Shown here in pieces: positions 1 to 13,224 of a stretch of 16,146 nucleotides of DNA. Numbering within the stretch: the stretch's first letter is position 1; each line of letters opens with the position of its first letter. The position numbers were made by a program, and so were the translations under genes. The notes under the pieces are model-generated. The model did not search any database. It saw nothing but the letters and a program-made list of their open reading frames with translations, and was not told the DNA's origin. Where the stretch lies: the NCBI GenBank assembly GCA_964407285.1, contig CAYOVG010000142.1, positions 1 to 16,146 on the forward strand, in the 5' to 3' direction. The DNA comes from CAYOVG01 sp964407285. Lineage in GTDB: Bacteria > Desulfobacterota > Syntrophobacteria > Syntrophobacterales > Syntrophobacteraceae.

Positions 1-1
1 C

Positions 2-55
2 GAGGAGATCCGGCAGGTGGTGGAAAGCGCCATCGAGAAGGCGAAGCGCGGATAG
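2..55 (+). CDS. C-terminal end of an unidentified protein (partial)
   Basis: An open frame enters from the left edge and reads EEIRQVVESAIEKAKRG before a TAG stop at 53-55. The 17 visible residues look like a charged amphipathic helix, a common way for a protein to end. They are too few to assign a family. The frame is read in the same direction as the CGGC-domain gene that starts 89 nt later, so the two could be co-transcribed. Whether it is coding is inferred only from its composition and the lack of any other gene at the edge. Confidence 0.45.
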   Translation, partial: EEIRQVVESAIEKAKRG

Positions 56-144
56 TGGTTGGAGGGGCCGGGGGCAGGACCGGGGGCATACGACGTGAGG
101 TAAGCAGTAGGCATGGCGAACCGGGAAAACGGGAGGTTGGTGAA

Positions 145-600
145 ATGGCTCGTATCGGGATTCTCACCTGCTCGAACTGCACCCAGGAGACGAACTGCGC
201 GTCGGTCGTCTGCCTCGGTGACATGAGGAAACGCAGGGGCTTCTTCCAGGGCTATCCGGCGGACGGGCCGCTGGATCTCATCGGCATCATCAACTGCGCG
301 GGGTGCCCTACCATCGCCGCGCCCCGGAAGATCCTGAGAAAGGTGCGGGCCGTAGCCGAATTTAAGCTGGACGCCCTGCATTTCTCCTTTTGCATGACGG
401 CCCTTTGCCCCTTCGTTTCGAAGTACGAGCGCGTCATCCGGGAGGCTTATCCCGGCCTGGAAATCGTCCTCGGGACGCACAAGCCCATGGACAAGGAGCA
501 GTTCCGGAAGGGGGTCGGGGAACTCCTGTGCCCCACGGTCCGCGCGCCGCAGACCATGAACGATATGATCAAGGGCGCCCTCGAGATCCCCGACGCTTGA
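145..600 (+). CDS. CGGC domain-containing cysteine-rich protein
   Basis: This 151-residue protein matches the CGGC-domain family, small putative metal-binding proteins of anaerobic bacteria and archaea with no established reaction. It has nine cysteines: C9, C12, C18, C23, C51, C54, C83, C88 and C129. They form the family pattern of an N-terminal CSNC...C...C cluster, a CxxC signature (read here as CAGC, residues 51-54) and later FCxxxxC and LCP motifs. There is no signal peptide or membrane segment, so it should be cytoplasmic. The frame is open from position 55, but I chose the ATG at 145 because GGAGG at 132-136 lies 8 nt upstream and the cysteine motif begins directly after it. Zn or Fe-S binding is a family-level inference. 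The gene converges on acnA. Confidence 0.8.
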   Translation: MARIGILTCSNCTQETNCASVVCLGDMRKRRGFFQGYPADGPLDLIGIINCAGCPTIAAPRKILRKVRAVAEFKLDALHFSFCMTALCPFVSKYERVIREAYPGLEIVLGTHKPMDKEQFRKGVGELLCPTVRAPQTMNDMIKGALEIPDA

Positions 601-623
601 TTGCCCGCCGCCCAACGTGCGGA

Positions 624-730
624 CGGCGGTCGGAAAGCGGAATTCGGAGGGCGGAAAACGGAAGTCGGGCAAATCCATTCCGACCTCCGGAATTCGATTC
701 CGATCTCCGACCATCGACATCCGCTTTCCG
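624..730. repeat. Inverted array of 7-nt CGGANNN repeats
   Basis: In the gap between two convergent genes the sequence runs in near-perfect 7-nt steps. On the + strand, units start at 624, 631, 638, 645, 652, 659 and 666 (CGGCGGT, CGGAAAG, CGGAATT, CGGAGGG, CGGAAAA, CGGAAGT, CGGGCAA). From 676 to 730 the same unit continues on the minus strand (from 730 leftward: CGGAAAG, CGGATGT, CGATGGT, CGGAGAT, CGGAATC, a 6-nt GAATTC slip, CGGAGGT, CGGAATG). The outer arms include a perfect 11-bp inverted repeat, 631-641 with 720-730. No T-tract follows, so it is not a standard intrinsic terminator. Spurious open frames cross it. Confidence 0.75.
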
Positions 731-783
731 TCTTCACGCCACCACCCGCGAAGTGGTTCATTCGCCGCGACGAATACCACCCG

Positions 784-3525
<2,742 letters not shown>

Positions 3526-3563
3526 GTTGAAATACTCCTTCAAAAAATGTGGACATTTAAACA

Positions 3564-3589
3564 TGCGCAAGGCAAAGTATCCTTGCGCA
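3564..3589. promoter_or_regulatory. Candidate operator: paired TGCGCA palindromes upstream of acnA
   Basis: A perfect 9-bp inverted repeat, TGCGCAAGG then 8 nt then CCTTGCGCA, lies 39-64 nt upstream of the acnA start. Each arm contains the self-palindromic hexamer TGCGCA (3564-3569 and 3584-3589), and the two hexamers are exactly 20 bp apart, about two helical turns. That geometry suits a dimeric regulator bound at two sites. The same bases could also form a hairpin in the acnA 5' leader. I see no strong -35/-10 pair next to it and cannot name the regulator. Confidence 0.5.
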
Positions 3590-3889
3590 AAAAATGGCAT
3601 GCTGCTACAGTTTTTTCCCAAAAAGAGCAGCCGTGACGCCTCGAATTGAACCCTGCTCCCGCATCGGCCGCCGGCGCTCTTTTTGCTGGAGTTAGGCGCT
3701 GCCCGAAATGCAGTGTGTCGCAGGAATGACTATGGTGGTATCGACTTCGGCCTTCGCATTTCCGGAAATCGATGCTTAGGTTGAAGCAAAAGGCAAAAAT
3801 GAATCGGCCTACGGTGCTCTACGTAATGTATATGGCCGAGTGCTGTCCTAAGAATATTAAGACTTACAGCAAAAAGGTGAAAGGGCAAG
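3590..3889. other. Rest of the acnA/ugd divergent intergenic region
   Basis: These 300 nt separate acnA from the divergent ugd gene. They contain short AT-rich patches near 3820-3870 just ahead of the ugd ribosome-binding region. I find no convincing promoter pair, hairpin, RNA gene or small ORF with a ribosome-binding site. A frame that opens at 3772 runs into ugd out of phase and reads as a shadow. Confidence 0.5.
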
Positions 3890-5209
3890 ATGAAAATTGC
3901 AATTATTGGAACCGGCTATGTGGGATTGGTGAGCGGGGCTTGTTTTGCGGAACTGGGGCACGAAGTCACCGGTATAGACAAGGACTTGAGCAAGGTGAGC
4001 AGGCTCCAGCGGGGCGAGATCCCCATCTACGAGCCGGGGCTGGATGTTCTCGTGAGCAAGAACATGCAGGCCGGGCGGCTGGTCTTCACTCCGGAACTGA
4101 GCCCCGGCGTCCAGGATGCGGAGGTTGTGTTCATTGCGGTGGGTACGCCCGCTTCGCGCCGCGGCGACGGCTACGCGGACCTCACCTATGTGTTCGAGGT
4201 CGCCAGGCAGATTGCCCCCCATCTCGAAGGGTACACGGTGGTGGTCAACAAGAGCACCGTGCCGGTGGGCACCGCGCGGCAGGTCCACCGCATCATCTCG
4301 GAACTCAACCCGAAGGCCGACTTCGATGTGGCCAGCAATCCGGAGTTCCTGCGGGAAGGCGCCGCCATCAACGATTTCATGCGCCCGGACCGGGTCGTTA
4401 TCGGGACCGGTTCGGCGAGGGCCGAGGAGGTGCTGAAGTCCGTCTACCGCCCCCTCTACCTGATCGAGACGCCTTTTGTGGTCACCAGCATCGAGACCGC
4501 CGAGCTGACCAAGTACGCCGCTAATGCATTTCTGGCGACGAAGATTAGCTTTATAAATGAGATTGCCAACTTGTGCGAGGAGATCGGCGCCGATGTGCAG
4601 GACGTGGCGAAGGGGATGGGCCTGGACGGGCGGATCGGAAAGAAGTTTCTCCATGCCGGCCCCGGCTATGGCGGATCGTGCTTTCCCAAGGACACGCACG
4701 CGCTCCTGCGGATTGCTCAGGAAAACGGCGTCGCCTGCCGCGTGGTGGAATCCGTGGTCGAGGTGAACGCGGCGCAGAAAGCCCGCATGGTTCGAAAGAT
4801 CCGAAATGCGCTCGGGGGCAATGAGGCGGGGAAGACCGTCGCCGTTTTGGGACTCACGTTCAAACCGGAAACGGATGACCTGAGGGATGCGCCGTCGCTG
4901 ACCATCTTGCCCGCGCTGGTGGAGCACGGAGCGTCCATCCGGGTGCACGATCCTCAGGCAATGGAGGAGGGCGTCAGGGTGCTTCCGGATGAAGTGGAAT
5001 TTTGCAGGGATGCGTACGATGCGTGCCGGGGGGCGGATGCGGTGGTGCTCATGACGGAATGGAACGAGTACCGCGCCCTGGATCTCATGCGGATCAAGAG
5101 CATGCTCAAGACCCCGGTTTTCGTCGATCTGCGCAATGTCTATCCGCCCGCCATGATGAAGGAACTGGGATTCATCTACCACAGCGTGGGTAGAATTCCC
5201 GTGCAATGA
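3890..5209 (+). CDS. ugd: UDP-glucose 6-dehydrogenase
   Basis: This 439-residue cytoplasmic enzyme oxidises UDP-glucose to UDP-glucuronate with two NAD+, supplying a precursor for capsule, exopolysaccharide or lipid A modification. The N-terminal Rossmann domain begins with MKIAIIGTGYVGLVSG (GxGYVG at 7-12), and D30 ends the second strand as expected for NAD binding. Family motifs are VGTP (85-88), SNPEFLREG (149-157), the central-domain ETAELTKYAANAFLATKIS with K208, and the catalytic-cysteine motif GYGGSCFPKD with C264. The C-terminal UDP-binding domain includes GLTFKPETDDLRDAPS. Length is normal for the family. An AAGG-rich stretch at 3873-3884 lies before the ATG. No polysaccharide genes are adjacent, so the glycan it serves cannot be read from this window. 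GDP-mannose dehydrogenase is the nearest alternative, but the motifs favour Ugd. Confidence 0.95.
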   Translation: MKIAIIGTGYVGLVSGACFAELGHEVTGIDKDLSKVSRLQRGEIPIYEPGLDVLVSKNMQAGRLVFTPELSPGVQDAEVVFIAVGTPASRRGDGYADLTYVFEVARQIAPHLEGYTVVVNKSTVPVGTARQVHRIISELNPKADFDVASNPEFLREGAAINDFMRPDRVVIGTGSARAEEVLKSVYRPLYLIETPFVVTSIETAELTKYAANAFLATKISFINEIANLCEEIGADVQDVAKGMGLDGRIGKKFLHAGPGYGGSCFPKDTHALLRIAQENGVACRVVESVVEVNAAQKARMVRKIRNALGGNEAGKTVAVLGLTFKPETDDLRDAPSLTILPALVEHGASIRVHDPQAMEEGVRVLPDEVEFCRDAYDACRGADAVVLMTEWNEYRALDLMRIKSMLKTPVFVDLRNVYPPAMMKELGFIYHSVGRIPVQ

Positions 5210-5629
5210 TCACGCAAGGAAGGGACCTGCCGCGGTTTCACCGCCCGGAGAAGGTCTCTTTCCCGCAAAGAGTAGTGGGCGCGAATGAACGGCAGGCGCC
5301 GGTGTTCATCCGTGCCCATTTGCTTTTTTCGGGGCGCTTCTGCAAGGCGTTTCTCGTTTCCGGCGTTCCGCGGATTTGGACGGGTTCATGGCGTCCCGGG
5401 CGGGCGGAGGCCGTGGTTTTCGCACTTATTCCGGCGACCCGGTTCCCGTTGCGTTTTCCGCGCATTCGTTCCCGTGTCCCGGCGAAGAGCACTCGATGGG
5501 CGCGCCCGAATGCGTGTGTTGATCCCGTATCCGGAAAGTGATACAAAACAAGGTTCTCATGTGCATGTATCTTCTTCCGCTCTACGCTGACGGCCTCCCG
5601 GGCCCCTACTGCATAAGAAGGAACTGCTG
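5210..5629. other. Intergenic region between ugd and the CysRS-like gene
   Basis: This 420-nt gap is GC-rich and has no supported gene. A CTCTTT-CCCGC-AAAGAG hairpin lies at 5256-5272, about 50 nt after the ugd stop, but no T-tract follows, so at most it is a weak ugd 3' structure. A promoter-like pair lies near 5519-5547. The two long open frames that cross the gap are arginine-rich with no domain. Confidence 0.5.
5519..5547 (+). promoter_or_regulatory. Candidate sigma-70 promoter for the CysRS-like gene
   Basis: TTGATC (5519-5524) and TACAAA (5542-5547) are 17 nt apart, and each matches four of six consensus bases. The site is about 80 nt upstream of the CysRS-like start and well downstream of ugd, which suggests the gene has its own transcript. 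The call rests only on the match and the position. Confidence 0.35.
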
Positions 5630-6919
5630 ATGGAATCTCGATCGAACAGCCCCGAAAGAACCCCTGTCCAGTTGCGGGTCTACAATACCATGTCCAGGAG
5701 TAAGGAGACATTTGAGCCCATCGAGGCCGGCAAGGTGAAGATGTTCACTTGCGGGCCGTCCATCTACCAGAGGCCTCATGTGGGGAATTACCGCACCTTT
5801 CTGTTCGAGGATGTGCTGCTGCGCTACCTGGAGTACGGGGGCTTCGAGGTGGAGCGCGTGATCAACTTCACGGACGTGGAGGACAAGGCGATAGCGGAAT
5901 CCGCGAAGGAAGGAAAGACCCTTCAGGAGGTTACGGAACAGGCGGGAAACCATTTCTTCGAAGACTGCCGAAACCTCGGGATAAAAATTCCGGCCTTCAT
6001 TCCCCGCTCGTCCACGACGGTCGATCAGGCCGTGAAGCTCATACAGATCCTTCTGGACAAGGGGTACGCCTATTGGGACAAGGGCGACGTGTTCTTCCAA
6101 TCGCTCAAGTTCAAGGGATTCGGCAAGCTGTTTCGCCTGGACATGAGCCGCTGGCCGAACAGGACCAGGCGCTTCCGCAAGGACACCTACCCTGGAACGC
6201 AGTGGAACCTGGGGGACTTCGTGCTGTGGCATGGGTGGAAGGACGGAGAAACGATATTCTGGGATACGGAGATAGGGAGGGGGCGGCCCGCCTGGAACGT
6301 TCAGGACCCCGCCATTATCACGAAGCACCTGGGGTTCAGGATAGACATAAGCTGCGGAGGGGCGGACAATCTCTACAGGCATCACGACTACAACATCGCG
6401 GTGATAGAAGCCGTATCGGGGGAGGAGTTCTCCCGGTACTGGATGCACGGGGAGCACCTGCTGATAGACGGCAAGAAGATGTCCAAGAGCAGGGGCAACA
6501 TCGTTTACCCCGATGACCTGTTGCGCGATGGGGCGACGTTCGAGCACGTGCGTTTTTACCTGATCTACGGCCGCCATAGGGAAAAGATGAACCTTACCCG
6601 GCAGAGTTTCGCCCAGGCTCGGGAGCGGCTGGATGCGTTCAGGGAGATGGTGAAGGACGTCATCGCCGGTGGGGGCGAGGGGGACGGAGCTGATGTCTCT
6701 TCCGATGGAGTGGTGCGTGACCTTATCGCCGGTCTGGCGCCCGGATTCGAAAAGGGCATGAGTGACGACCTGGACGTCATAGCGGCGTTCGACGCCGTTT
6801 TCGGCGCCGTCAAGGAGCTTTTGGAGTGCAAGAGGAAAGGGAGGTTCGGCGGGGGCGACAGCGGCGTGATCGAGAAGGAGCTGCGGAGGATGGACGAGGT
6901 GCTCCAGGTGATGTTTTGA
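5630..6919 (+). CDS. Cysteinyl-tRNA synthetase-like class I ligase with a degenerate zinc site
   Basis: This 429-residue protein has the CysRS class I fold. It has MFTCGPSIYQRPHVGN (HIGH motif as HVGN, 50-53), NFTDVEDKAI (79-88), a GRPAW region (218-222), a GGADNLYRHHDYN region (243-255) and a KMSKS loop (283-287). The ATP-handling motifs are intact. True CysRS binds the cysteine thiol through zinc held by Cys, Cys, His and Glu. Here C41 and H251 remain, but the WHIEC cysteine aligns with D226 and the HHENE glutamate with N255; the WHIEC histidine is N223. A DALR-like stretch (about 365-400) is present, but the final anticodon-binding region of about 50 residues is missing, giving a length close to MshC. 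I infer an adenylating ligase with a changed substrate, not the housekeeping CysRS. AAGGA (5618-5622) lies 7 nt before the ATG. Confidence 0.8.
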   Translation: MESRSNSPERTPVQLRVYNTMSRSKETFEPIEAGKVKMFTCGPSIYQRPHVGNYRTFLFEDVLLRYLEYGGFEVERVINFTDVEDKAIAESAKEGKTLQEVTEQAGNHFFEDCRNLGIKIPAFIPRSSTTVDQAVKLIQILLDKGYAYWDKGDVFFQSLKFKGFGKLFRLDMSRWPNRTRRFRKDTYPGTQWNLGDFVLWHGWKDGETIFWDTEIGRGRPAWNVQDPAIITKHLGFRIDISCGGADNLYRHHDYNIAVIEAVSGEEFSRYWMHGEHLLIDGKKMSKSRGNIVYPDDLLRDGATFEHVRFYLIYGRHREKMNLTRQSFAQARERLDAFREMVKDVIAGGGEGDGADVSSDGVVRDLIAGLAPGFEKGMSDDLDVIAAFDAVFGAVKELLECKRKGRFGGGDSGVIEKELRRMDEVLQVMF

Positions 6920-6943
6920 TCCGGGTATCGGAGTTGCCCGGAT
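6919..6943 (+). terminator. Weak hairpin after the CysRS-like gene
   Basis: A perfect 7-bp stem, ATCCGGG (6919-6925) with CCCGGAT (6937-6943) and an 11-nt loop, begins on the last base of the stop codon. The U-tract after it is poor; the nearest T-run is at 6981-6987. It may help terminate the transcript before the tRNA promoter, but it is not a classical terminator. Confidence 0.3.
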
Positions 6944-7021
6944 TTATCGAGTCGGTTTGCGGGCTGCCTGCCGGCTCCGGTTTTTTTCTTTCCGTGCGTC
7001 CGGAGTTGCTTCCGCTTTTTC

Positions 7022-7051
7022 TTGACACCATGCGGACCGAACGACTATAAT
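7022..7051 (+). promoter_or_regulatory. Consensus sigma-70 promoter of tRNA-Leu
   Basis: A perfect TTGACA (7022-7027) and a perfect TATAAT (7046-7051) are separated by 18 nt. They lie 12 nt before the mature tRNA 5' end. This consensus strength is usual for stable-RNA genes, and it is the strongest promoter in the window. Confidence 0.9.
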
Positions 7052-7063
7052 TCCTCTCGTTGC

Positions 7064-7147
7064 GCCGGAGTGGTGAAACTGGTAGACGCGCTGGACTCAA
7101 AATCCAGTGACCGCAAGGTCGTGTCGGTTCGATTCCGACCTCCGGCA
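7064..7147 (+). tRNA. tRNA-Leu (anticodon CAA)
   Basis: The acceptor stem GCCGGAG (7064-7070) pairs with CTCCGGC (7140-7146), and A7147 is the discriminator base. The anticodon stem CTGGA/TCCAG encloses loop CTCAAAA, with anticodon CAA at 7098-7100, which reads UUG. A long variable arm (GACC-GCAA-GGTC) marks it as a type II tRNA, and the T arm is GTCGG-TTCGATT-CCGAC. The 3' CCA is not encoded; ATA follows. The gene lies between a consensus promoter and a strong terminator, so it is a complete monocistronic unit. Decayed mobile DNA begins just downstream. Confidence 0.97.
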
Positions 7148-7161
7148 ATATGAGTAAAATC

Positions 7162-7194
7162 AAGGGTTTCGGCGATAAGCTGAAGCCCTTTTTT
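7162..7194 (+). terminator. Intrinsic terminator of tRNA-Leu
   Basis: A 12-bp stem pairs 7162-7173 with 7179-7190 around a GATAA loop. It has two G-T wobbles and ends in a T-run that extends to 7194. It begins 15 nt after the tRNA discriminator base. Confidence 0.88.
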
Positions 7195-7201
7195 GTTGCT
7201 T

Positions 7202-7319
7202 GGGGACCACTTTAGGGACCACTATCCATGATAGGGACCTCTGAGAGGGAATCATGATTCTTCTTGGTTTACGTCTTGGGGACCATGGGGACCATTTTTC
7301 AAGAATCTGTAGTGGTCCC
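7202..7319. repeat. Cluster of GGGACCA boxes, probable remnant attachment region
   Basis: GGGACCA occurs at about 7203, 7215, 7279 and 7288, with an inverted TGGTCCC at 7313-7319 and a partial copy (AGGGACCT) near 7233. Clusters of such short boxes just past a tRNA gene are typical of integrase arm-site regions of tRNA-borne islands; that comparison is general knowledge. No integrase gene and no duplicated tRNA 3' end remain in the window. The last box overlaps the probable left end of the transposase element, which may begin with TGT at 7308. Confidence 0.45.
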
Positions 7320-7326
7320 GATGATA

Positions 7327-8148
7327 TCAGACAGTCTGTAGGAGTCGCCGTTCGAACTCGATGGGCGAGAGGCCATTGAGTTCTCTACCCTAATGAGGGC
7401 GGTCATTGTATTCGGATAGGAACACTGACAGGAAAGTGTCGAGTTCCTCGGGACTGCTCCAATGTCTGTCAAGAAGCCACTCTTGGAGAGTTCGTACGAA
7501 GCGCTCCGCGATGCCGTTGCTCCGGGGTCTGTGGGGAGCAAGGTAGACCCGTGTGAATTGTCTCTCGCCGGCCGGTTGCTCAAGGAGCTTGCCAAAGTGC
7601 ACTCCCCTGTGGGCTATGAGATAGTGCAACTCACAGGGGAGCAAAGCCTTGAGCTGGTCTACCACCATCTGGGCCGTCACATGAGGGCCGCCGCTAAACA
7701 GGGGCAGACCAAAACAGCGGCGTGTGGCGCTGTCCACGATGACCGGAACGGCAATCCACGCACTCACGATAGGAAGAGTCTGCTTGTGTCGGCGTATCTG
7801 ATTTCTTTGTTCCCGCCAGAGCCGACCCTCCTCCTTGCGGACTCTCAACTGATCCCGGCGCACCTTGCGCCGGGATCTCCACTGCTGCTCCTGAGCATGG
7901 CGTTGAGTGCGGCTCTGCTTCTTTTGCTTGCGGGCCTTCAATTTGTCTTTGCGTTGCTCTCGCATCTGCCGCCATGCCTGGTCTTCGTGCCGGCGTCTTT
8001 GGCGCACGGCACGCCGTTCCATACGCAATAACTCTTCCTTGCCGGCCGGTTCCCGCTTCTTGGCCCTGGCTTCATCCTCCTCCTCTCTCACCGGCTCCGA
8101 CTCACGGGGCACGGCTTGAGCACCGCGGGCACCGACGTAGGCCTGCAT
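7327..8148 (-). pseudogene. Inactivated DDE transposase (integrase-core family)
   Basis: The minus-strand frame encodes a highly basic, coiled-coil-like N-terminal half (about residues 20-120, rich in RRxWREQR-type repeats) and then an integrase catalytic core. The first catalytic Asp is probably D139 in VIVDSATRR and the Glu is E215 in NGIAERFVRT. The second catalytic Asp normally lies in an (S/T)DxG motif, but the aligned text is LIAHRGVHF, so Asp appears to be His180. After EYNDRPH an in-frame TAG (7390-7392) replaces the usual Gln codon. Beyond it the same frame continues as GRELNGLSPIEFERRLLQTV to a TGA at 7327-7329, which is the normal C-terminus. Two defects argue that it is dead. The true N-terminus is unclear, because the frame runs open upstream of 8148 into the neighbouring pseudogene. 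Confidence 0.75.
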
Positions 8149-8151
8149 CGC

Positions 8152-9408
8152 CGGCAGGACTGGCGGTTGATAGCGGTGCTGATCGGGATGGGAATGCCTC
8201 TGATGTGGGTAAGCTGCACCTTCTTCATTTACTGGATTCTCGATATTTCATTCTGAACTGCGGTTCTCATCGGCGCAATCATTACCGCAACGGACCCGAT
8301 TGCTGCGAGCCCGATAGTCACCGACGCCGTTGCTGAAGAGAATCTCCCTCAACGGATGCGCCATGCGATCTCATTCGAATCCTGTGGAAATGACGGCCTA
8401 AGCTTCCTCTTCGTCTTTCTTCCCTTTCCGGTATTGACTCGTCCTCCCGAAGAAGCGCTCTTGTACTGGGTGCGGCAAACACTGCTTTGGGATGTTGGTG
8501 TCGCAACCCTCGTGGGACTGGCGATAGGATTGACGGCCGGGAAGCCTTTGGAGACAGCTGAAAGCCATGATCTCATGAAAGAGGACTGGCGACTCGCCTA
8601 CACGGTGGCAGTGGGATTATTCATGGTAGGAATGGGGAAGCTCATTCAGAGCGACGAGGTGCTCGTTGTCTTTGCGTCGGCTACCGCCTTTGATCAGGTG
8701 GTCGGTTCCGGGGTCCGGTCAACGGAGAAGACGGCGCATGAGGCGGTGAATCGCTTCTTTGCCGTTCCGGTGTTCGCTCTCCTGGGAATCGCGCTCCCGT
8801 GGAGCGGACGGTTTGCTGTGGGCTGGAGCGGCGTACTCCTCGCCGTTGCCGTACTCATCTTTCGTCGCATCTCAGTGCTGCTCCTCCTGCGCCCATTGCT
8901 CCCCAGTGCGCGCAGTATCCCTGATGCGCCGTTCCTTGGCTGGTTCGGCCCAGTTGCTGTCGCTGCTGTCTACTACTCCAACTTGATGGAACACCGGTTG
9001 GAAAACAAGTTGATCTGGGATGTCGTGAGCCTGATGATCTGCAGTTCCCTGGTAGCCCATGGTGTGAGCGCTACTCCCTTCACTCGTCTGTCTGTATGGG
9101 AAAGTGGCGGGAATGAGAGCCGGAACGGGTTAATCCCCGCAAAAAGAATTACCTCTAAAGAACATGAAAGAGCGTTCTTGATTATCTGTCCCACGATCAG
9201 CCGGGAGACCGCTTCATTGCCGCACCAGGATTTGCCGGCGTCCCCGAAATATCCCATGTTTTACATGTCTTCTTCGCTTCTGGCGGTTGGACCTTTCCGG
9301 CTTCCATTGCCGCAGGTCCGTTACAGCCGACTTCCCACCGGCCATGCATCGTCGACCGCGCCTCCGAATGCCGGAGATTTGAATGGAAAATGCTTGCAAT
9401 TGTGCTAA
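8152..9408 (+). pseudogene. 5'-truncated Na+/H+ antiporter (CPA1/NhaP-like) with internal stop
   Basis: The frame reads RRQDWRLIAVLIGMGMPLMW and then the ion-pathway segment AVLIGAIITATDPIAASPIV, the CPA1 TDP motif. It continues with FESCGNDGLSF (the ND motif), several hydrophobic helices, and LGWFGPVAVAAVYYSNL and AHGVSATPFTRL, which mark the family's C-terminal end near 9100. An in-frame TGA at 8254-8256 falls just before AVLIGA, where a Trp codon (TGG) would fit. The first roughly 100 residues with the initial helices are missing, and the frame abuts the transposase. An ATG at 8356 could start a shorter product, but it would lack the TDP motif. The stretch from 9100 to the TAA at 9406-9408 shows no family similarity and is probably read-through into spacer. 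Confidence 0.75.
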
Positions 9409-9550
9409 TAAAAGAAGTACTCAATGATTGATTATTCGATGGTCGTCGTTGCGCCTGCAACCGAATGGCCGCTGATGTAACGTGGATCCGACTCGGGCCG
9501 TTGCTGCCGGAACGCCGGCCGGGACTTCGAATCTTTTGCCGGAGTATCGT

Positions 9551-13216
<3,666 letters not shown>

Positions 13217-13224
13217 GGGAGTTT

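Noticed and set aside
677..690. A 14-nt exact match (ATTCCGACCTCCGG) to the 3' end of tRNA-Leu (7132-7145), suggesting an attachment-site duplication.
   Set aside because: It lies on the 5' side of the tRNA, the wrong side for an island inserted at the tRNA 3' end. It is fully explained as part of the 7-nt CGGANNN array. acnA and ugd between the copies do not look like island cargo.
3857..5206. Minus-strand 449-codon open frame opposite ugd.
   Set aside because: It is the complement of a fully conserved UDP-glucose dehydrogenase and has no family features of its own.
5206..5541. A 111-codon frame whose ATG overlaps the ugd stop (ATGA), suggesting translational coupling.
   Set aside because: The product is Arg/Pro/Phe rich with no domain, and there is no ribosome-binding site beyond the coupling geometry. 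It also spans the likely promoter of the next gene.
7462..8031. A 189-codon + strand frame with hydrophobic stretches over the transposase.
   Set aside because: It is the complement of the charged transposase frame, which carries recognisable integrase motifs. The hydrophobic character comes from reading its Lys/Arg/Glu codons backwards.
9482..9550. GTG at 9482 as the start of the hybrid kinase.
   Set aside because: No ribosome-binding site precedes it and the extra 23 residues are low complexity. The ATG at 9551 has GGAG at good spacing.
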